From Hydractinia symbiolongicarpus (Eukaryota; Cnidaria; Hydrozoa; Anthoathecata; Hydractiniidae): DNA of 64,000 nucleotides. This document shows positions 23,745-35,183 of this stretch, one piece after another. The notes under the pieces are model-generated. The model saw nothing but the letters and a program-made list of their open reading frames with translations, ran no database searches and was not told the origin of the DNA. The stretch is taken from contig NC_079878.1 in the NCBI RefSeq assembly GCF_029227915.1, positions 13,764,001 to 13,828,000 of the forward strand, in the 5' to 3' direction. The position numbers and the translations under genes were made by a program. Each line of letters opens with the position of its first letter. Positions within the stretch are counted from its first letter, which is position 1.

Positions 23745-24683
23745 TTTACTTTGCTTGATAAGTGATTGTTTTTTTTGACAATAACAAGCGACTTAATCTG
23801 AACGGGCGAGGAAATATAAACAAACATGGTAACATGGAGGCAGGCGCAGGTTCTGTTTTTCTGAAAACGGGCTCGGCTGGACGAATATTGCGCGTTGTAT
23901 TTCATCATTTTTATTGTCCTCCTCGTTGATGATTTTATCTTTGTCATCGTCATTACTTGACTAAACCTCCTTTCCAGATCATATTGTTTTTTTTTTCAGA
24001 TCAGAACGGCGGGCCGCCAAGAGGTTCTCAGTGATGGAGGAGGCCCGCCTTCTTACTTTTTCGCTAATTAATGTTTTTTTTTCAGATAACAGATATAATT
24101 TGCAACGAGCATATATTTTGATATATTTTAAAGTAAAAGAAGAAGCTTTCTAGGCAATTTCAATCCCAGGGCCAATTTAATCCTCGTACAATAAATGGTA
24201 GTGACTATGGGATCGAGGCTGGATCCGAGGTTGTGGGGAGGGGGGTGCAAGTGAAATAATAATTAAAAGGCAGTTTAAATTTAAGGAGCAGTATTGAGGA
24301 TGGGATCAGCCTAACATAGAAGTGACCATAGTCAATAGAAAATTGACTGTGGAGTGATATGCTTTTTTATAAGTCATTAAATCTTAAGGTAAACATTACC
24401 TAACCCAGCCACTCAAGTTTAGAATTTTCTTTTCTTCCTTAAATTTCAGTGGTCTTAAAGATTTCACATGAAGGTTTTGTTCAGCTTGAGAATACGTTAG
24501 GCTGGCGAATATACGTATTTTCAAAAAAAGAAACTCTTTTATTAAGAGGGTACAGCTTTCAAAGAATAAGAAACTTTCAGTACAATTAAGAAATTAATAA
24601 CAGTAATTTTCCATGAAATATCTTTTCATAAACTTATTGAAAACATACGCTTGTGTGATTGAACAACCAACAGATAAAAGTCG
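23745..24683. other. Upstream region of the C7orf57-like gene
   Basis: Probable promoter and 5' UTR of the minus-strand gene, with a GC-richer patch near 23800-24060. It includes a GC-rich inverted repeat at 24008-24049. No other gene is seen. Confidence 0.4.
24008..24049. repeat. GC-rich inverted repeat
   Basis: GGCGGGCC at 24008-24015 and GGCCCGCC at 24042-24049 are perfect complements around a 26-base loop, conspicuous in an AT-rich setting. It may be the tip of a short folded RNA or a repeat remnant. Confidence 0.6.
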
Positions 24684-24867
24684 GAACTGTATATTCGTAC
24701 GCACTTTAATATGACATAAAGTGCGTATTAATAGTGCGTAGCGCTATTTATACGTAGAAAAAAGGAAAAAGAATCCTAACCCTAACCCTAAAGCACTTTA
24801 CGTACGAATAGCGGATGAACATATACGTACTCAAAAATGCGCAAAAGTGCGTACGAATATACACTAC
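24684..24867. mobile_element. 184-bp MITE with an 11-bp flanking direct repeat
   Basis: Ends are 24-bp inverted repeats with two mismatches; the inner 18 bp (24690-24707 and 24844-24861, tatattcgtacgcacttt) are perfect. It is flanked on both sides by gataaaagtcg (24673-24683 and 24868-24878), a likely target-site duplication. Inside are further copies of the terminal GTGCGTA motif and a short telomere-like run at 24775-24791. No coding capacity. Confidence 0.8.
24775..24791 (-). repeat. Short interstitial telomere-like repeat
   Basis: Nearly three units of CCTAAC (cctaaccctaaccctaa), the complement of the TTAGGG telomere repeat. It sits inside the small MITE. Confidence 0.85.
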
Positions 24868-25169
24868 GATAAAAGTCGATGTCAATTTCATTCGATATAT
24901 TTAAACTTTCAAACTGTGTAAATACATGTTTTTCCAATCTCTATTTGACGCCATGGCCGTTTAATTAATTTTTGGGAATTTAAGGGTGGGCGTTTATTGG
25001 AGAGGGGCATTAATTAGAGCGTGGGGCGTTTATTAGAAACAATTGAAAGTTTTGATCTATTATGATCTATTATGTTGAATTCAACATTTGCTACTTCCAT
25101 ATTGGAGTCCGTTGCTGCGAATTGGTCCTCGTCATTTACCAGATGACCTTCTTACCAGATAACCTTCGT

Positions 25170-25640
25170 ACTTACTGAGTTTTAATATTTATCTATTAGA
25201 CACCTGCATGCCAGATTTTTAGGTCCCATACCTTTCAGAGACTTTGATATTGGCTATTACTCGAAACTACCCCTAAAAATCTCTGAAATCCTTATAATGG
25301 GAAAAATATAATAACTCCTGTTAGAATTATCCTTAAAACTTGAAACTTGCAACACTACTTTTTTATCAAGAAAAATCGTTTTGCATAATTTGGACACGTG
25401 ACTAATCTGATTTCCCGATTTTGTCGGGTTTTACCCCAAAATAGGAAAAAACGGATTTTTGGGCAATTTTTGGCAATTTTTCATGCGATCCATGTAAAAA
25501 CCGGAAGATATGTTAAATAACTTTTATTTAGCTTTCAGAAACTCCAAACAGAGGTTAAAAATTCGCTCTAGAACAAAAGTAAGGCGGAATCCACCGCCCC
25601 CCGGTCATAGTATGTTCGAAAAACCCTGGACCGAATAGGG
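25170..25640 (-). mobile_element. Truncated copy of a TTAA-flanked MITE
   Basis: Matches the element at 28417-29136 in the opposite orientation (shared blocks: actgagtttt/caatatttatctattagacac, ggacacgtga, ttgtcgg, gtcatagtatgttcgaaaaa). The right end retains ggaccgaataggg followed by TTAA at 25641-25644. The other terminus and an internal segment are missing. Confidence 0.8.
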
Positions 25641-26136
25641 TTAAGAAACTAAAAAAGAAACTTTACTAAAATTGGCAAAACATTAAGAAACTGCTACTAG
25701 AAAGTTTCATCAGCATCTTTAAAGAATACGTGCAACACTTTGACAGTCATGTTCACTTCATTCTCAAGAGTACCACATTAACGTAGACATTTTTTATGCT
25801 ATTTTTTGTTTCAGTAAGCGATTTGCTTTGGTGTTTTCGGTAACTGTTGTGCCTGTTGATACAAAAATTCCAAACGTATGGCTATATTTTCTCCTATGAT
25901 TCTCTACGTAAAAGAAACTTCTTCAAGTTTATTTTCGATTTAACCACCCAGTCGTAACACAAAAATGTTTAGATGTTGAGGTAATACCCGATGAATAATA
26001 ATAGGCAATAGAAGTTACACACAATTATAGCATGTGTGACCACAAAAGTGTTAAACGAGTTTAGCTTTAAACCGCGTTTATTTAGGTAAGGTAAATTAAG
26101 TAATAAATATTAACTAAATATTAAAGATGTGTACGG

Positions 26137-27543
26137 CTAAATCATGGTTTCTGTTTTAGAAATTAGCTTTTCTTCATTGTCACAGTCCTTGAAACGGTTC
26201 GTAATCCAAACAGGCTTTTTGTTGTCGTTACGGCAATATCCGTATGCGTAGGTCAGCACAGCAGATACAAAATACATTACGGCAAATATCAAATACATAA
26301 CACGCCCGCCGTATTGCTTAAACAAGCTACCACCAACCACACCAGCCATTCCACCGCCAATACCGCTATAAACGCTGCGATCAATTGTGAACATTACTGT
26401 TAAACTGCTAGGATGTGTCAGTCGATACAATTCGTCCTGTGCACTGTATATAAATCCTGGATAGGTAATACCAGCAATTAGATTGATAGGGAGAACAAGA
26501 ATTGCATTTTTTGTAAAATGATACAATAAAAACGTCAGTCCATAACCTATTAGGGACAATGCCATACTTGCATAAGGACTACCCAAACATTTGGACATTT
26601 TACCTATGAACGGTGCTACCATGGCTTCGGTTAAAGAAGATGCTAAAAATGAGAATCCCATAATTGTTTTCGAAGCATTGAACATTTCTTCCTGCATGAG
26701 TAGATAAATAAAGCCGAATTGGATGACGCCAGCAACTCCATTCAAGAAACTGTTAACCATAATAACAACTGTATCCATTTGCTTTATTGATGCCCACAGG
26801 TGTTTCAAAACCTTTTGATTTTCCTTTGAATCAGTCCCTTCATTTTGTTCTGTATCGTAAGAATCACCTCTCAGCATGATGTAACAGCTCACCATTAAAA
26901 TACCATGTAGTGCAACAAAGAGATAAAGAACTGGAATAAATCCCTTAGAATGCCATTGTTCAAGGACTAGCCCAGCTACTAAAGGCACAAATCCATATCC
27001 AATTGAACCCCATAATCTTTGATGATTGTAGGTACTTTTTCCTTTTCCTTTTATGTGTGTGAGTTTCATGATTGTAGCATCTACCATTCCATGTATGCCA
27101 TCAGAGAACGCATACACAAAGCAGCAACTCAAAAACGTCCAGAATAACTGAAGATTTTTATCTCCATTTGAATTCAAGATTTCCAAAGTAACATTAACAC
27201 TAGTGTTGTCTTTTTTTAAAGTATTTGATGAAGAAATAACGTTTCCAGCAAATGGCATTACTAACACTGACAGGGCTGCTAAAAAAATTGCTGAAAGCAG
27301 GATCAATTTACATCTTCTTGTATAATCGACCAGCCAACCGATTACAATGCTACCAATGACTTGGACTGCCGAACGAACGCTGGCAATGACTCCAGCTTGT
27401 TGTGGATCTAATCCAAAGCTGGTAAAAAATATGACCAGATACGACATCAGTGTGTATTTTGCTCCATAATAGCAAAACATTGTAATCTTAGATGGGATAA
27501 ATTGCCATGAAATGTTGAAATATTTTCTAATATCCTTCTTCAT
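26137..27543 (-). CDS. MFSD6-like major facilitator superfamily transporter
   Basis: Single-exon CDS of 468 residues with about 12 hydrophobic segments, the usual MFS length and layout. The first half includes the cytoplasmic loop-like GWLVDYTRRCKLILLSA (MFS motif A-like, DYTRRRK) at about residues 69-85. The block YNHQRLWGSIGYGF (about 169-182) is typical of the MFS_1_like/MFSD6 group. Between helices 3 and 4 there is a loop with NVTLEI, a potential N-glycosylation site. A hydrophilic EQNEGTDSKENQK loop separates the two halves. The substrate cannot be told from sequence. Just upstream of the ATG a splice acceptor (minus strand ...CTTTCTAG at about 27559-27566) suggests a 5' UTR intron. The gene lies between two inverted MITE copies. 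Confidence 0.9.
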   Translation of the reverse strand: MKKDIRKYFNISWQFIPSKITMFCYYGAKYTLMSYLVIFFTSFGLDPQQAGVIASVRSAVQVIGSIVIGWLVDYTRRCKLILLSAIFLAALSVLVMPFAGNVISSSNTLKKDNTSVNVTLEILNSNGDKNLQLFWTFLSCCFVYAFSDGIHGMVDATIMKLTHIKGKGKSTYNHQRLWGSIGYGFVPLVAGLVLEQWHSKGFIPVLYLFVALHGILMVSCYIMLRGDSYDTEQNEGTDSKENQKVLKHLWASIKQMDTVVIMVNSFLNGVAGVIQFGFIYLLMQEEMFNASKTIMGFSFLASSLTEAMVAPFIGKMSKCLGSPYASMALSLIGYGLTFLLYHFTKNAILVLPINLIAGITYPGFIYSAQDELYRLTHPSSLTVMFTIDRSVYSGIGGGMAGVVGGSLFKQYGGRVMYLIFAVMYFVSAVLTYAYGYCRNDNKKPVWITNRFKDCDNEEKLISKTETMI

Positions 27544-27566
27544 GATGTCCTGGCAGACCTAGAAAG

Positions 27567-28412
27567 TTTAAAATGCTTATAAAAATAATGAATAGTTATA
27601 TGTAGACCTACCGCTAGCTTAGCTACAATAAGTTTGTCTTATGTTACGAAAAAATTATTCTTCCGATAAGGTAATTTTGTTATAATGAATTGAAAAATAT
27701 CATTACTTTTACTAAAATAAATAATTTTTAAGGTGTTATACACTTCTTATCTTCATTATTAAATAGTCGTAAAACTGGTATTAGTGTGAGTCGCTAACGA
27801 AGGAAGCATATAAAATAGCCTCCATGATCGAAAAAATTTTATAATTTACACAAAACGCAATTTTCATTAAAAACGTGCACTCTTATTTTTCAAAAAAACA
27901 ACACCATATTATTTTACTGAAATGATTCTTCCAAGCGTTTTAAGGATTTTCCAAAAAATTTTTAACAACTGAAAGAAACAATGTGTGTACATTTTACTTT
28001 GTCTTTATCTAACATTTTCTTTGTTCAAATTATACTAAAAAAGATAATGGCCAATCGAGCAACTTAGAGTTCTTCCATAAAATAAAGACGGCGTCGATAA
28101 TAAACCAAACCCTGTTGTCTTTTACACAAAAAATAACGCATAAAAAACTAAATCTTTTCCAACCTTAAAACAACAAAGATCTCCACAACTGGTATTTGCT
28201 GGCTTGATTGTTGAAAATAAAATGAACAGTTTGGCATGAGAAAACTTTATAATTCTGATGCTAAAAAAAAAGAAAAAGGAAACAATACGTTTACATCCAA
28301 GTATTATATTTTTTTCGAATAGTTTTATTGATGTAGTATATTTGATACACATAGCGTGGTTAATGTTGTCATGGTTACGGATCAAATGGTGTACGTCTCC
28401 AACCAGCTACTC
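27567..28412. other. Upstream region or 5' UTR intron of the MFSD6-like gene
   Basis: AT-rich, no recognised coding sequence. The acceptor next to the MFSD6-like start codon implies that at least part of this is intron. Confidence 0.4.
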
Positions 28413-28416
28413 TTAA

Positions 28417-29136
28417 CCCTATTCGGTCCAGGGTTTTTCGAACATACTATGACCTTGAGGGGGGGGAACCGCCCCCCCCCCCCCCCCCCCAATGCCTTTT
28501 TATAGGGTTGTTCAAATTGAATCAAACCTGGCACACTTATAGTACGTCATAAAAGGAACAAAATGGCAGCAATAAATTTTTGGTTGCGTCAGCACATTTT
28601 CTGTGACGTCATCAGAAGCTTAAAAGTTGTTAAAAATGCCACTATTTGCTTAAAATTTTATTACTTTTTCCAGAGCGAATTTTTGTATTCTATTTGAAGT
28701 TGCTGAAAGCTAAATAAAAGTTACTACGTGGATCGCATAAAAAATTGCCAAAAATTGACCGAAAATCCGTTTTTTCCGATTTTTGGGTAAAATCCGACAA
28801 AATCAGGAAATCGTATTAATCACGTGTCCAAATAATGCAAAATGATTCTTCTTAATAAAACAAAGTTGTGCTGCAAGTTTCAAGTTCTAAAGATAACCCT
28901 AACAGGAGTTATTAAATTTTCCCCATTATAAGGATTTCATAGAGATTTTCAGGGGTAGTTTCGAGTAATGGCCGATATCAAGGTCTCTAAAAGGCATGGG
29001 ACCTAAAAATTTGGCATGCAGGTGTCTAATAGATAAATATTGAAACTCAGTAAGTTTCATAGCCATATAACATAGCAATAAGGAATTATTTAAAAAAACC
29101 GTAGAGGGGGGGACCCCCACCCCGGACCGAATAGGG
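28417..29136. mobile_element. 720-bp TTAA-flanked, piggyBac-type MITE
   Basis: Terminal inverted repeats CCCTATTCGGTCC (28417-28429) and GGACCGAATAGGG (29124-29136), each bordered by TTAA (28413-28416 and 29137-29140). TTAA duplications with CCC ends are characteristic of piggyBac-type elements. No transposase is encoded, so it is non-autonomous. It contains a poly-C run near 28471-28490 and a TGACGTCATCA motif near 28612. Confidence 0.88.
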
Positions 29137-29140
29137 TTAA

Positions 29141-32100
29141 ATTATTACCAGTAGCTAGCAGTGCGTTATATTGTTTTTAAATCCTTCACACTTGACCACC
29201 TGTAAATATTGCCCTTCACATTATTTCAGTGATTGCATTTGTTGTTTACGTTTACCGTGTTTGGGAATGAAAAACGTATTTTATACTCACTGAGACTTCT
29301 GATTTACCACCATTTGTGCGATGTACCACTCTGCAACTATCGTTACACTGGATGCATAATTTGTTATAAGATAACAAAAGAACAAGGAAGGTTAAAACTA
29401 TCAAAATTATAGAATATCATAAGAATTTTTAAGAATCAGGCCTTAACTGTAACAAAGATTTAATTATCTGTAAAACTTTTGAAACACGTTTTATAGTAGA
29501 ATTGCCACTGAAACAAAACAATTTTCGACTGTCATATGTAATTAAATTTTTGTGACGTTTAACTCTGCAGGGACGTTAGTGTTTCTGGTAACAGTGGACA
29601 CGGCGTTTAGACTTTCTTTGACGCTTAAGAGCGATTTAAAATATAAATTTAACTTTAATTTAGTCGTCCATATGTTTACGTTGAATCATACATCCTATAG
29701 ATTGGAATAACAAACTTGGATATTGTCTTGATGTTAATAAACTCCAAATAAGAAACAATTCATAAAATAAAATAAAAAAAACATGGTTGCTGTGGTTTCA
29801 GGGTTACTCGGCAACAGTCAAACAAATCAAACGGTTGCCGTCTATACCTTACACACATTCAGATTTTGTAAGCAGTGTACATCTTTGAAATAGCTAAATT
29901 GAAGTAAACATACCGAAACACGGTAGGACAAAGGAGGAAGAAAACTACTCCGCAAATAACGCAAATTTTGAAGAATCTTCACGGGCCTGTTAAGACTGTA
30001 TTGTTGCGGGAAATAAAAGAAACGCGTTTGTTATCGGTGTGTGTTCTTTCTCTGCACAAGAAGTAACAAATATTTTTACCTGTAACAATTAAACTGTTTT
30101 AGAAACGGGTTTATCTTTGAGAAATTTCTCAAACTACATAGCATTTGCGTTCCAGAACGAATTATGCCACTTGAAATTTTCTCAAAATGGAACAAACCTT
30201 CCTAAAGTGTCTTTAAAACGCTGTTACAAACGTTTAAATAAACGTTTTGACAAGAAAAATGTTTTTAAAATATTCAATTCTTTGTCAAGAATTACAAAAA
30301 ATCTCCCTTTAATCTTTCGAAAATGCTCATTATATCAAAAAGTTGTAAAATTATATTTTAGGACATTCTAAAAAACACTGGCTGATAACTCTCCAATTAA
30401 TCATAATACAATGGGATGTGTTTACAGTGCACATGGTCGGAAACCCCTTTCTTATATAACGGAAAATAAGGCAAAATAACGCTTATAACGAATTAATTGA
30501 TTTTAGGTGCAGCATTTTTACACCAATTAGTGACATCCGCTTTAGACAGATTCGACTGTACAAGTTTGTTTTACCCGGTTGCTAAGAGCAAAAATTACAA
30601 TGGTTCCTTTTGTCTAGAATATCATTTATCTATCACTTTCAAGCTATTTACCTGTCCTCATTTCGAACTTCCCTTATCTGGAGCAATTTTAAAGTCCAAT
30701 ATTAGTTCGAGATTAGAGGACCTTTTAATAATTACGTAACGCCTAAGGGGTGGGGTATGATTATTTTTGTTACGAACTGTTACAGAAATTTAATCTTGTT
30801 TTATTTTGTTACGTAACAGAGAATTTTATCGTATTACGGATATTTTCAGTTTTTAGCACCAACTTCAAATAATATTTAACCACCCAACATTATTCAACAT
30901 ATATTATTCAACAACTGTTGAATAACGATCTGGTGTTCATTCAACTTGTGTTAAAATTGCACTCTTGTTTTTTTCTTTTCCAGGTCAGCTCCTTTATCAA
31001 AACAGCCACCATCAGCATTTCTAAAATATCTCGAGGGAGAAAGTTTTAATAAAACAGAAAACGAGGACAAGCAACCAAGTAACGGCAAAAAGCTCCAAGA
31101 AACATCCAGAATACAGTGGTAAAAATCAAGCGTAAGTTCCAAACATCTAAAAGAGACTCAAATGGTAATATTTTAATTTCTGAACTAATGGAATATTGAT
31201 GAAATTAAGAAGTTGTTATCGATTTGCATGATGAAAGTGTTTTCTTTATTTAAAATGTTACATGTGAATTTTTTATTTGATAAGTTTCATTGTATGTATA
31301 ATTTGAAAATGTTGCATATGATAATAATTGAGATTTTAATTTTGAAATTTCAGTATATTTAATGATTCTCCATATTCATTGGTTTTAAAAGGTCATACTT
31401 CAAATTTCAGGATTTTCTACGTTATACGAAACCTGGTTTGCATGTGTATTTTGTTAATGGCGGAATATTCAAGCTCCAGGGTTCCTTGTCTTTATTTACC
31501 TTCCAAACTTTGACTTTGTCATATTACCGATTTATTGCAAATATTTAACTGGCCTTCAGTCATCAACTTTTGCTATCAGTGTATCACATTTTACTTTCAA
31601 GTTTGGTCTAGTATGGTGTGGTGCTTTGTCATAAGATCAGCAATTTGCACCTTGATTGCCATCAGTTTAGAATGTGACGATCCATCAGTTTTTTAAAATT
31701 GGACAGAATAGGATCGCGTTGAAAACATTGGCTAATTATCTTGTTATACATTTTTTCATATGCATTTTTAGAAATACAAAATACAAGATGCACTGAAATT
31801 CTTACCTTATTTTTAGGGATTTTCGCGAAATGGTTTTTTTATTCGCGAAATTTAATTTTTTAAACTCTGTTTTTAGCAAAATTTGGGAATAACTGTTCGT
31901 ACTTTGTTTAAATATCTTAATAACGGAAAAAATTGACATTCGCTGATTTTGCTGTAGAAGAGGACAGTGCAGTCATCAGTTAGTGACTTCTTACACAGGT
32001 CCTGAGAACCTTTATAAATCTGATTGGGAGAATAAAAATATTAAATATTAATTATATATAATAATAGCAATTAGCAATTCGTAAATATAATTTTTTTTAA

Positions 32101-33022
32101 ACTATAAAATTAAATTCTTTCAAAATCTAAAAAAGGTAGCTACAATCCTTGCCAAAAGTGTTAAAGACACTTTCAAAATTCCAACTATTTACATCTCCCC
32201 CCCCCCCCCCCCCCGCACTATCCACTATTAAATATTTCCATCGTATCGTGTTTAATGAAATCATTTTTTTTATTTTAGCAGGTTAAAAAATTTCCGACAT
32301 TAAGATGTCAAGAACAAGAGTTCGTGCATTAGTTACAATTAGTAGAACCCATTCTTTGACAACCCTGACAAATTTTATTTCTTTTTCTTTTTAATAGTTT
32401 TATTCATCTGTCAATATATGTGTTTTGTTAATCGTTTATATCAAAGTTATATCAATTTTTATATTACATCGGGCCATGAAACTAACACGGATGCCAGCCA
32501 TTTTATAATCCCTTTTCTGTGCAGTTTATAAAATTAAAAGCATAATTTTAAATTATTAAGGCAAAGGTAAAAAGTAATGTATTTGTGTATGTTACTCGAC
32601 ACGTACGAATTTTAAAATGCGTTCTTTCCTCCTTTCCACTAAATTATGTTCAGGGTGGTAGAATATAACCTTTCTGCCATTAAAGAAATTTACTTAACTA
32701 TTTCATTTATAAACAAGCAAATAGAAAGATATAATTGGTTCTCGTGCAGTCGAAGCCATCAACCTTACCCCAACTCTTTCGTTCTTAGTCCCCTATTTTA
32801 TTTATACACAGGAATCTAACAACATCTTAAGTAGCTTTTTTAAAATTGTGGTCGTCTAACGAGCATCCTGCTGTTCCGGTGCAACAAGCGCTTAATGTTA
32901 ATGTGATGAATTAATAAACACAACATTGGAAGAAGTAATATTTTATGAGTTTGGATGTTTATTGTATTAAGAAACATAGAAAATGTTAATAAGGAACTTA
33001 GTTAAAGTTTTTTTTATGTTTC
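29141..33022. other. Long stretch without a confirmed gene
   Basis: Contains open frames at 30117-30371 and 30497-30739 and a possible terminal exon at 30984-31122, none matching a known family, and a poly-C tract near 32193-32214. Part of it could hold the 5' UTR exon of the MFSD6-like gene and the 3' UTR of the GPCR. Confidence 0.4.
30984..31122 (+). CDS. Possible terminal coding exon, unidentified
   Basis: A strong pyrimidine tract and CAG acceptor (30981-30983) are followed by an open frame beginning SAPLSKQPPSAFLKYLEGE and ending in a TAA at 31120-31122. The residue mix (Lys, Glu, Asn, Gln, Pro) looks like a disordered protein tail rather than random AT-rich translation, but I recognise no family and no upstream exon. 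Confidence 0.25.
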
Positions 33023-35178
33023 TTAGAATTTCACTTCTTTTTCCCACACAAACAAATATTTTATCCCTTTCCACAGCCTTCGGTATCCTTCTCTATATGG
33101 CTTGCACATCACAGCATACGCAATGGGAATTGCTACCGAACTTAATAAGCTCAAGTTGTATGAAATCCATAGTATGTCATGTGATTTCTTTGTGTTGCCA
33201 GTGACCAAAACTATGTTGATGGATACCTAAAATTAAAACATCAGAAAGTAAATGGATCTCAGTGATGGCAATGACATATTGCGTCTGTTTTAAACATGTA
33301 CCCTTGAAGTTTATTAGCAATGCTAGAAAGTGAGGTTGTCTTCTAAATTGGCTCAGATGTAAACAAATTGAAAAATTATCTCTCTTTTCGGTTCAGTAAA
33401 CAAACTCAATCCTAACCAATCGCAACAACAACAACAACAACGAAAAACGCAATAAAAAACAGTCCAAATCTGTTAAATTCATGGAGGATATTGTCATGTG
33501 TTGTGAAGTAAGTAAGCAGACGGGGAAGGCAGCTTTGCAAAACGGTCTACGGTTTTTATTTATGATCCCTCCCCTTCAATGAAAACCTTAATCGAATATT
33601 AACTAAACTTATCTTATCAATGTTTATTGCTCAAAGAATTTCCTTCTTAAGTTTAACTTGTATTGTCTTGAGAAAATGGCGATTTTTATTCACTGTATCC
33701 TGCAATTAATAGAAATCTGCGAACTTCAGTCGTAAAGGTTGCTGAAATAACAAAGCTCTTTGTAAGTCACCGCTAGTGCTAATATGAAGTTCTATAACAT
33801 AAGCAATACGTACCGCTAGTGGTAGCCATGAGATATAGAATATAAGAACAACCACACCCATGACTTTCGCAAAATGTTGACTCTCTTTCCAAAAGTGTTT
33901 GATTGAAGAACTCCGACGCAACTTTTTTGCTCTCCATTTATCACGCACAAGTAGTGTTAAACTCTTGCGAATAGGTTTCTTTTCTTTTTCTTTGTCAGTT
34001 TGGTCATCAAAATCATTCTCAATAAAAACATCGTCACTCAGATTCACATAATTTGGGATTTGTGTTGAACATGATCGTTCTCGATGTGACTCGAATTTAC
34101 CATTCGTGGCCATTGCTGTGTTTTTCATTTTCTGTTGTAAATCTGTAGGATTTACTTTGAAGTCTTCTGGTGAGTCTGACCACGAAACACGATTTATAGC
34201 TGCTTTAACTCTTAAGTTAACGCTCGAGCTTGCTTTTGATACTGTTGGGGTAGAATTAATATCTCTTCTTGTTTTTACTGTTTTTAACTTCATACTTGTT
34301 TCCAGTTCAATTTCTTCTACGCCCTTGATTTCACGAAGGGCGGCTTTTATGTTAGCATGTGATAGTTTACATAATCTATCTGTAAGTTCACTTTCAAATG
34401 CAATGTTTGGAAATGAAATCGAGCTAGAACGACTTTCTGATGGAGTCTCCGTCGGTAAGCTGTTGTTGCTTGTGTCCGATAAAGCTAAACTATTAATAGA
34501 GTTTCTTCGATCTGCGGAGGAGGTTGAAACATTTTGTGACTTGGTCATAGCTTTTTGCCGTTTCACAAAAGCATCAATACTCTTGAAAATCCCCACGTAA
34601 CATACTAAGACGATGACGAATTGCGTATACGTCACTGTCAACACAACAATACTGATGGATGTCGACCAATCGGCTGTGCATAAACTTTCCATGTCTTTAC
34701 TGATATCACCCACTCCCAGTGGAGGCAAAGTGGCAATAACTGCAGAAGATAGCCATATGATTCCACAACCGATATATCCTTGCCTTTGCTTTACTTTTGT
34801 TCGGTAAAATATCGGCTTATATAAAGCAATGAATCGATCAATAGCGATAGCCGTTGTTGTAGCCACATCTGTTAAACGAAGCATTGTACCGAAAAAGAAC
34901 TGTACGTAACACTCTCCCATTTTACCCTGGAAATATTCATTATTCGTAGCTCGAACGTACGCAACAATTCCAATTACCGTTATGCTCGTTAGTATCGATG
35001 AAACTGCGAGACTAACTACAAAAATATCGAGTATTCCGCGTTTCTTTTTATCGCGGATGAAATAAGCAACAAGAACCATTATGTTTATAAACACAACAAC
35101 TGATGCCATAAAAGCATACAATATGCCCTTCATTATACCTTCCGAGGGGTCGCTGCTTGGTGTGTCTGTAGTGTTCAT
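33023..35178 (-). CDS. Class A (rhodopsin-like) G-protein-coupled receptor, two exons
   Basis: Exons 35178-33814 and 33226-33023 join as GCG|GTA with a consensus GTACGT donor and TTTTAG acceptor, giving 521 residues. Seven hydrophobic segments are seen. TM3 ends in AIAIDRFIALYKP, a DRF variant of the DRY motif (about residues 114-116). Cys near 90 and Cys near 167 can form the usual TM3-ECL2 disulfide. TM6 has FYISWLPLA (CWxP variant). TM7 has SSVAIPIAY in place of NPxxY. A very long, Ser-rich third intracellular loop (about 230 residues) is present. I chose the second Met (MNTTDTPSSD) because a splice acceptor lies directly before it on the minus strand (35182-35183); starting at the first Met would need intron sequence. 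The ligand is unknown, and class A is certain only at superfamily level. Confidence 0.88.
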
Positions 35179-35183
35179 TTTGA

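Noticed and set aside
34106-34600. 164-residue plus-strand ORF opposite the GPCR
   Set aside because: Shadow of the long third intracellular loop of the GPCR on the other strand.
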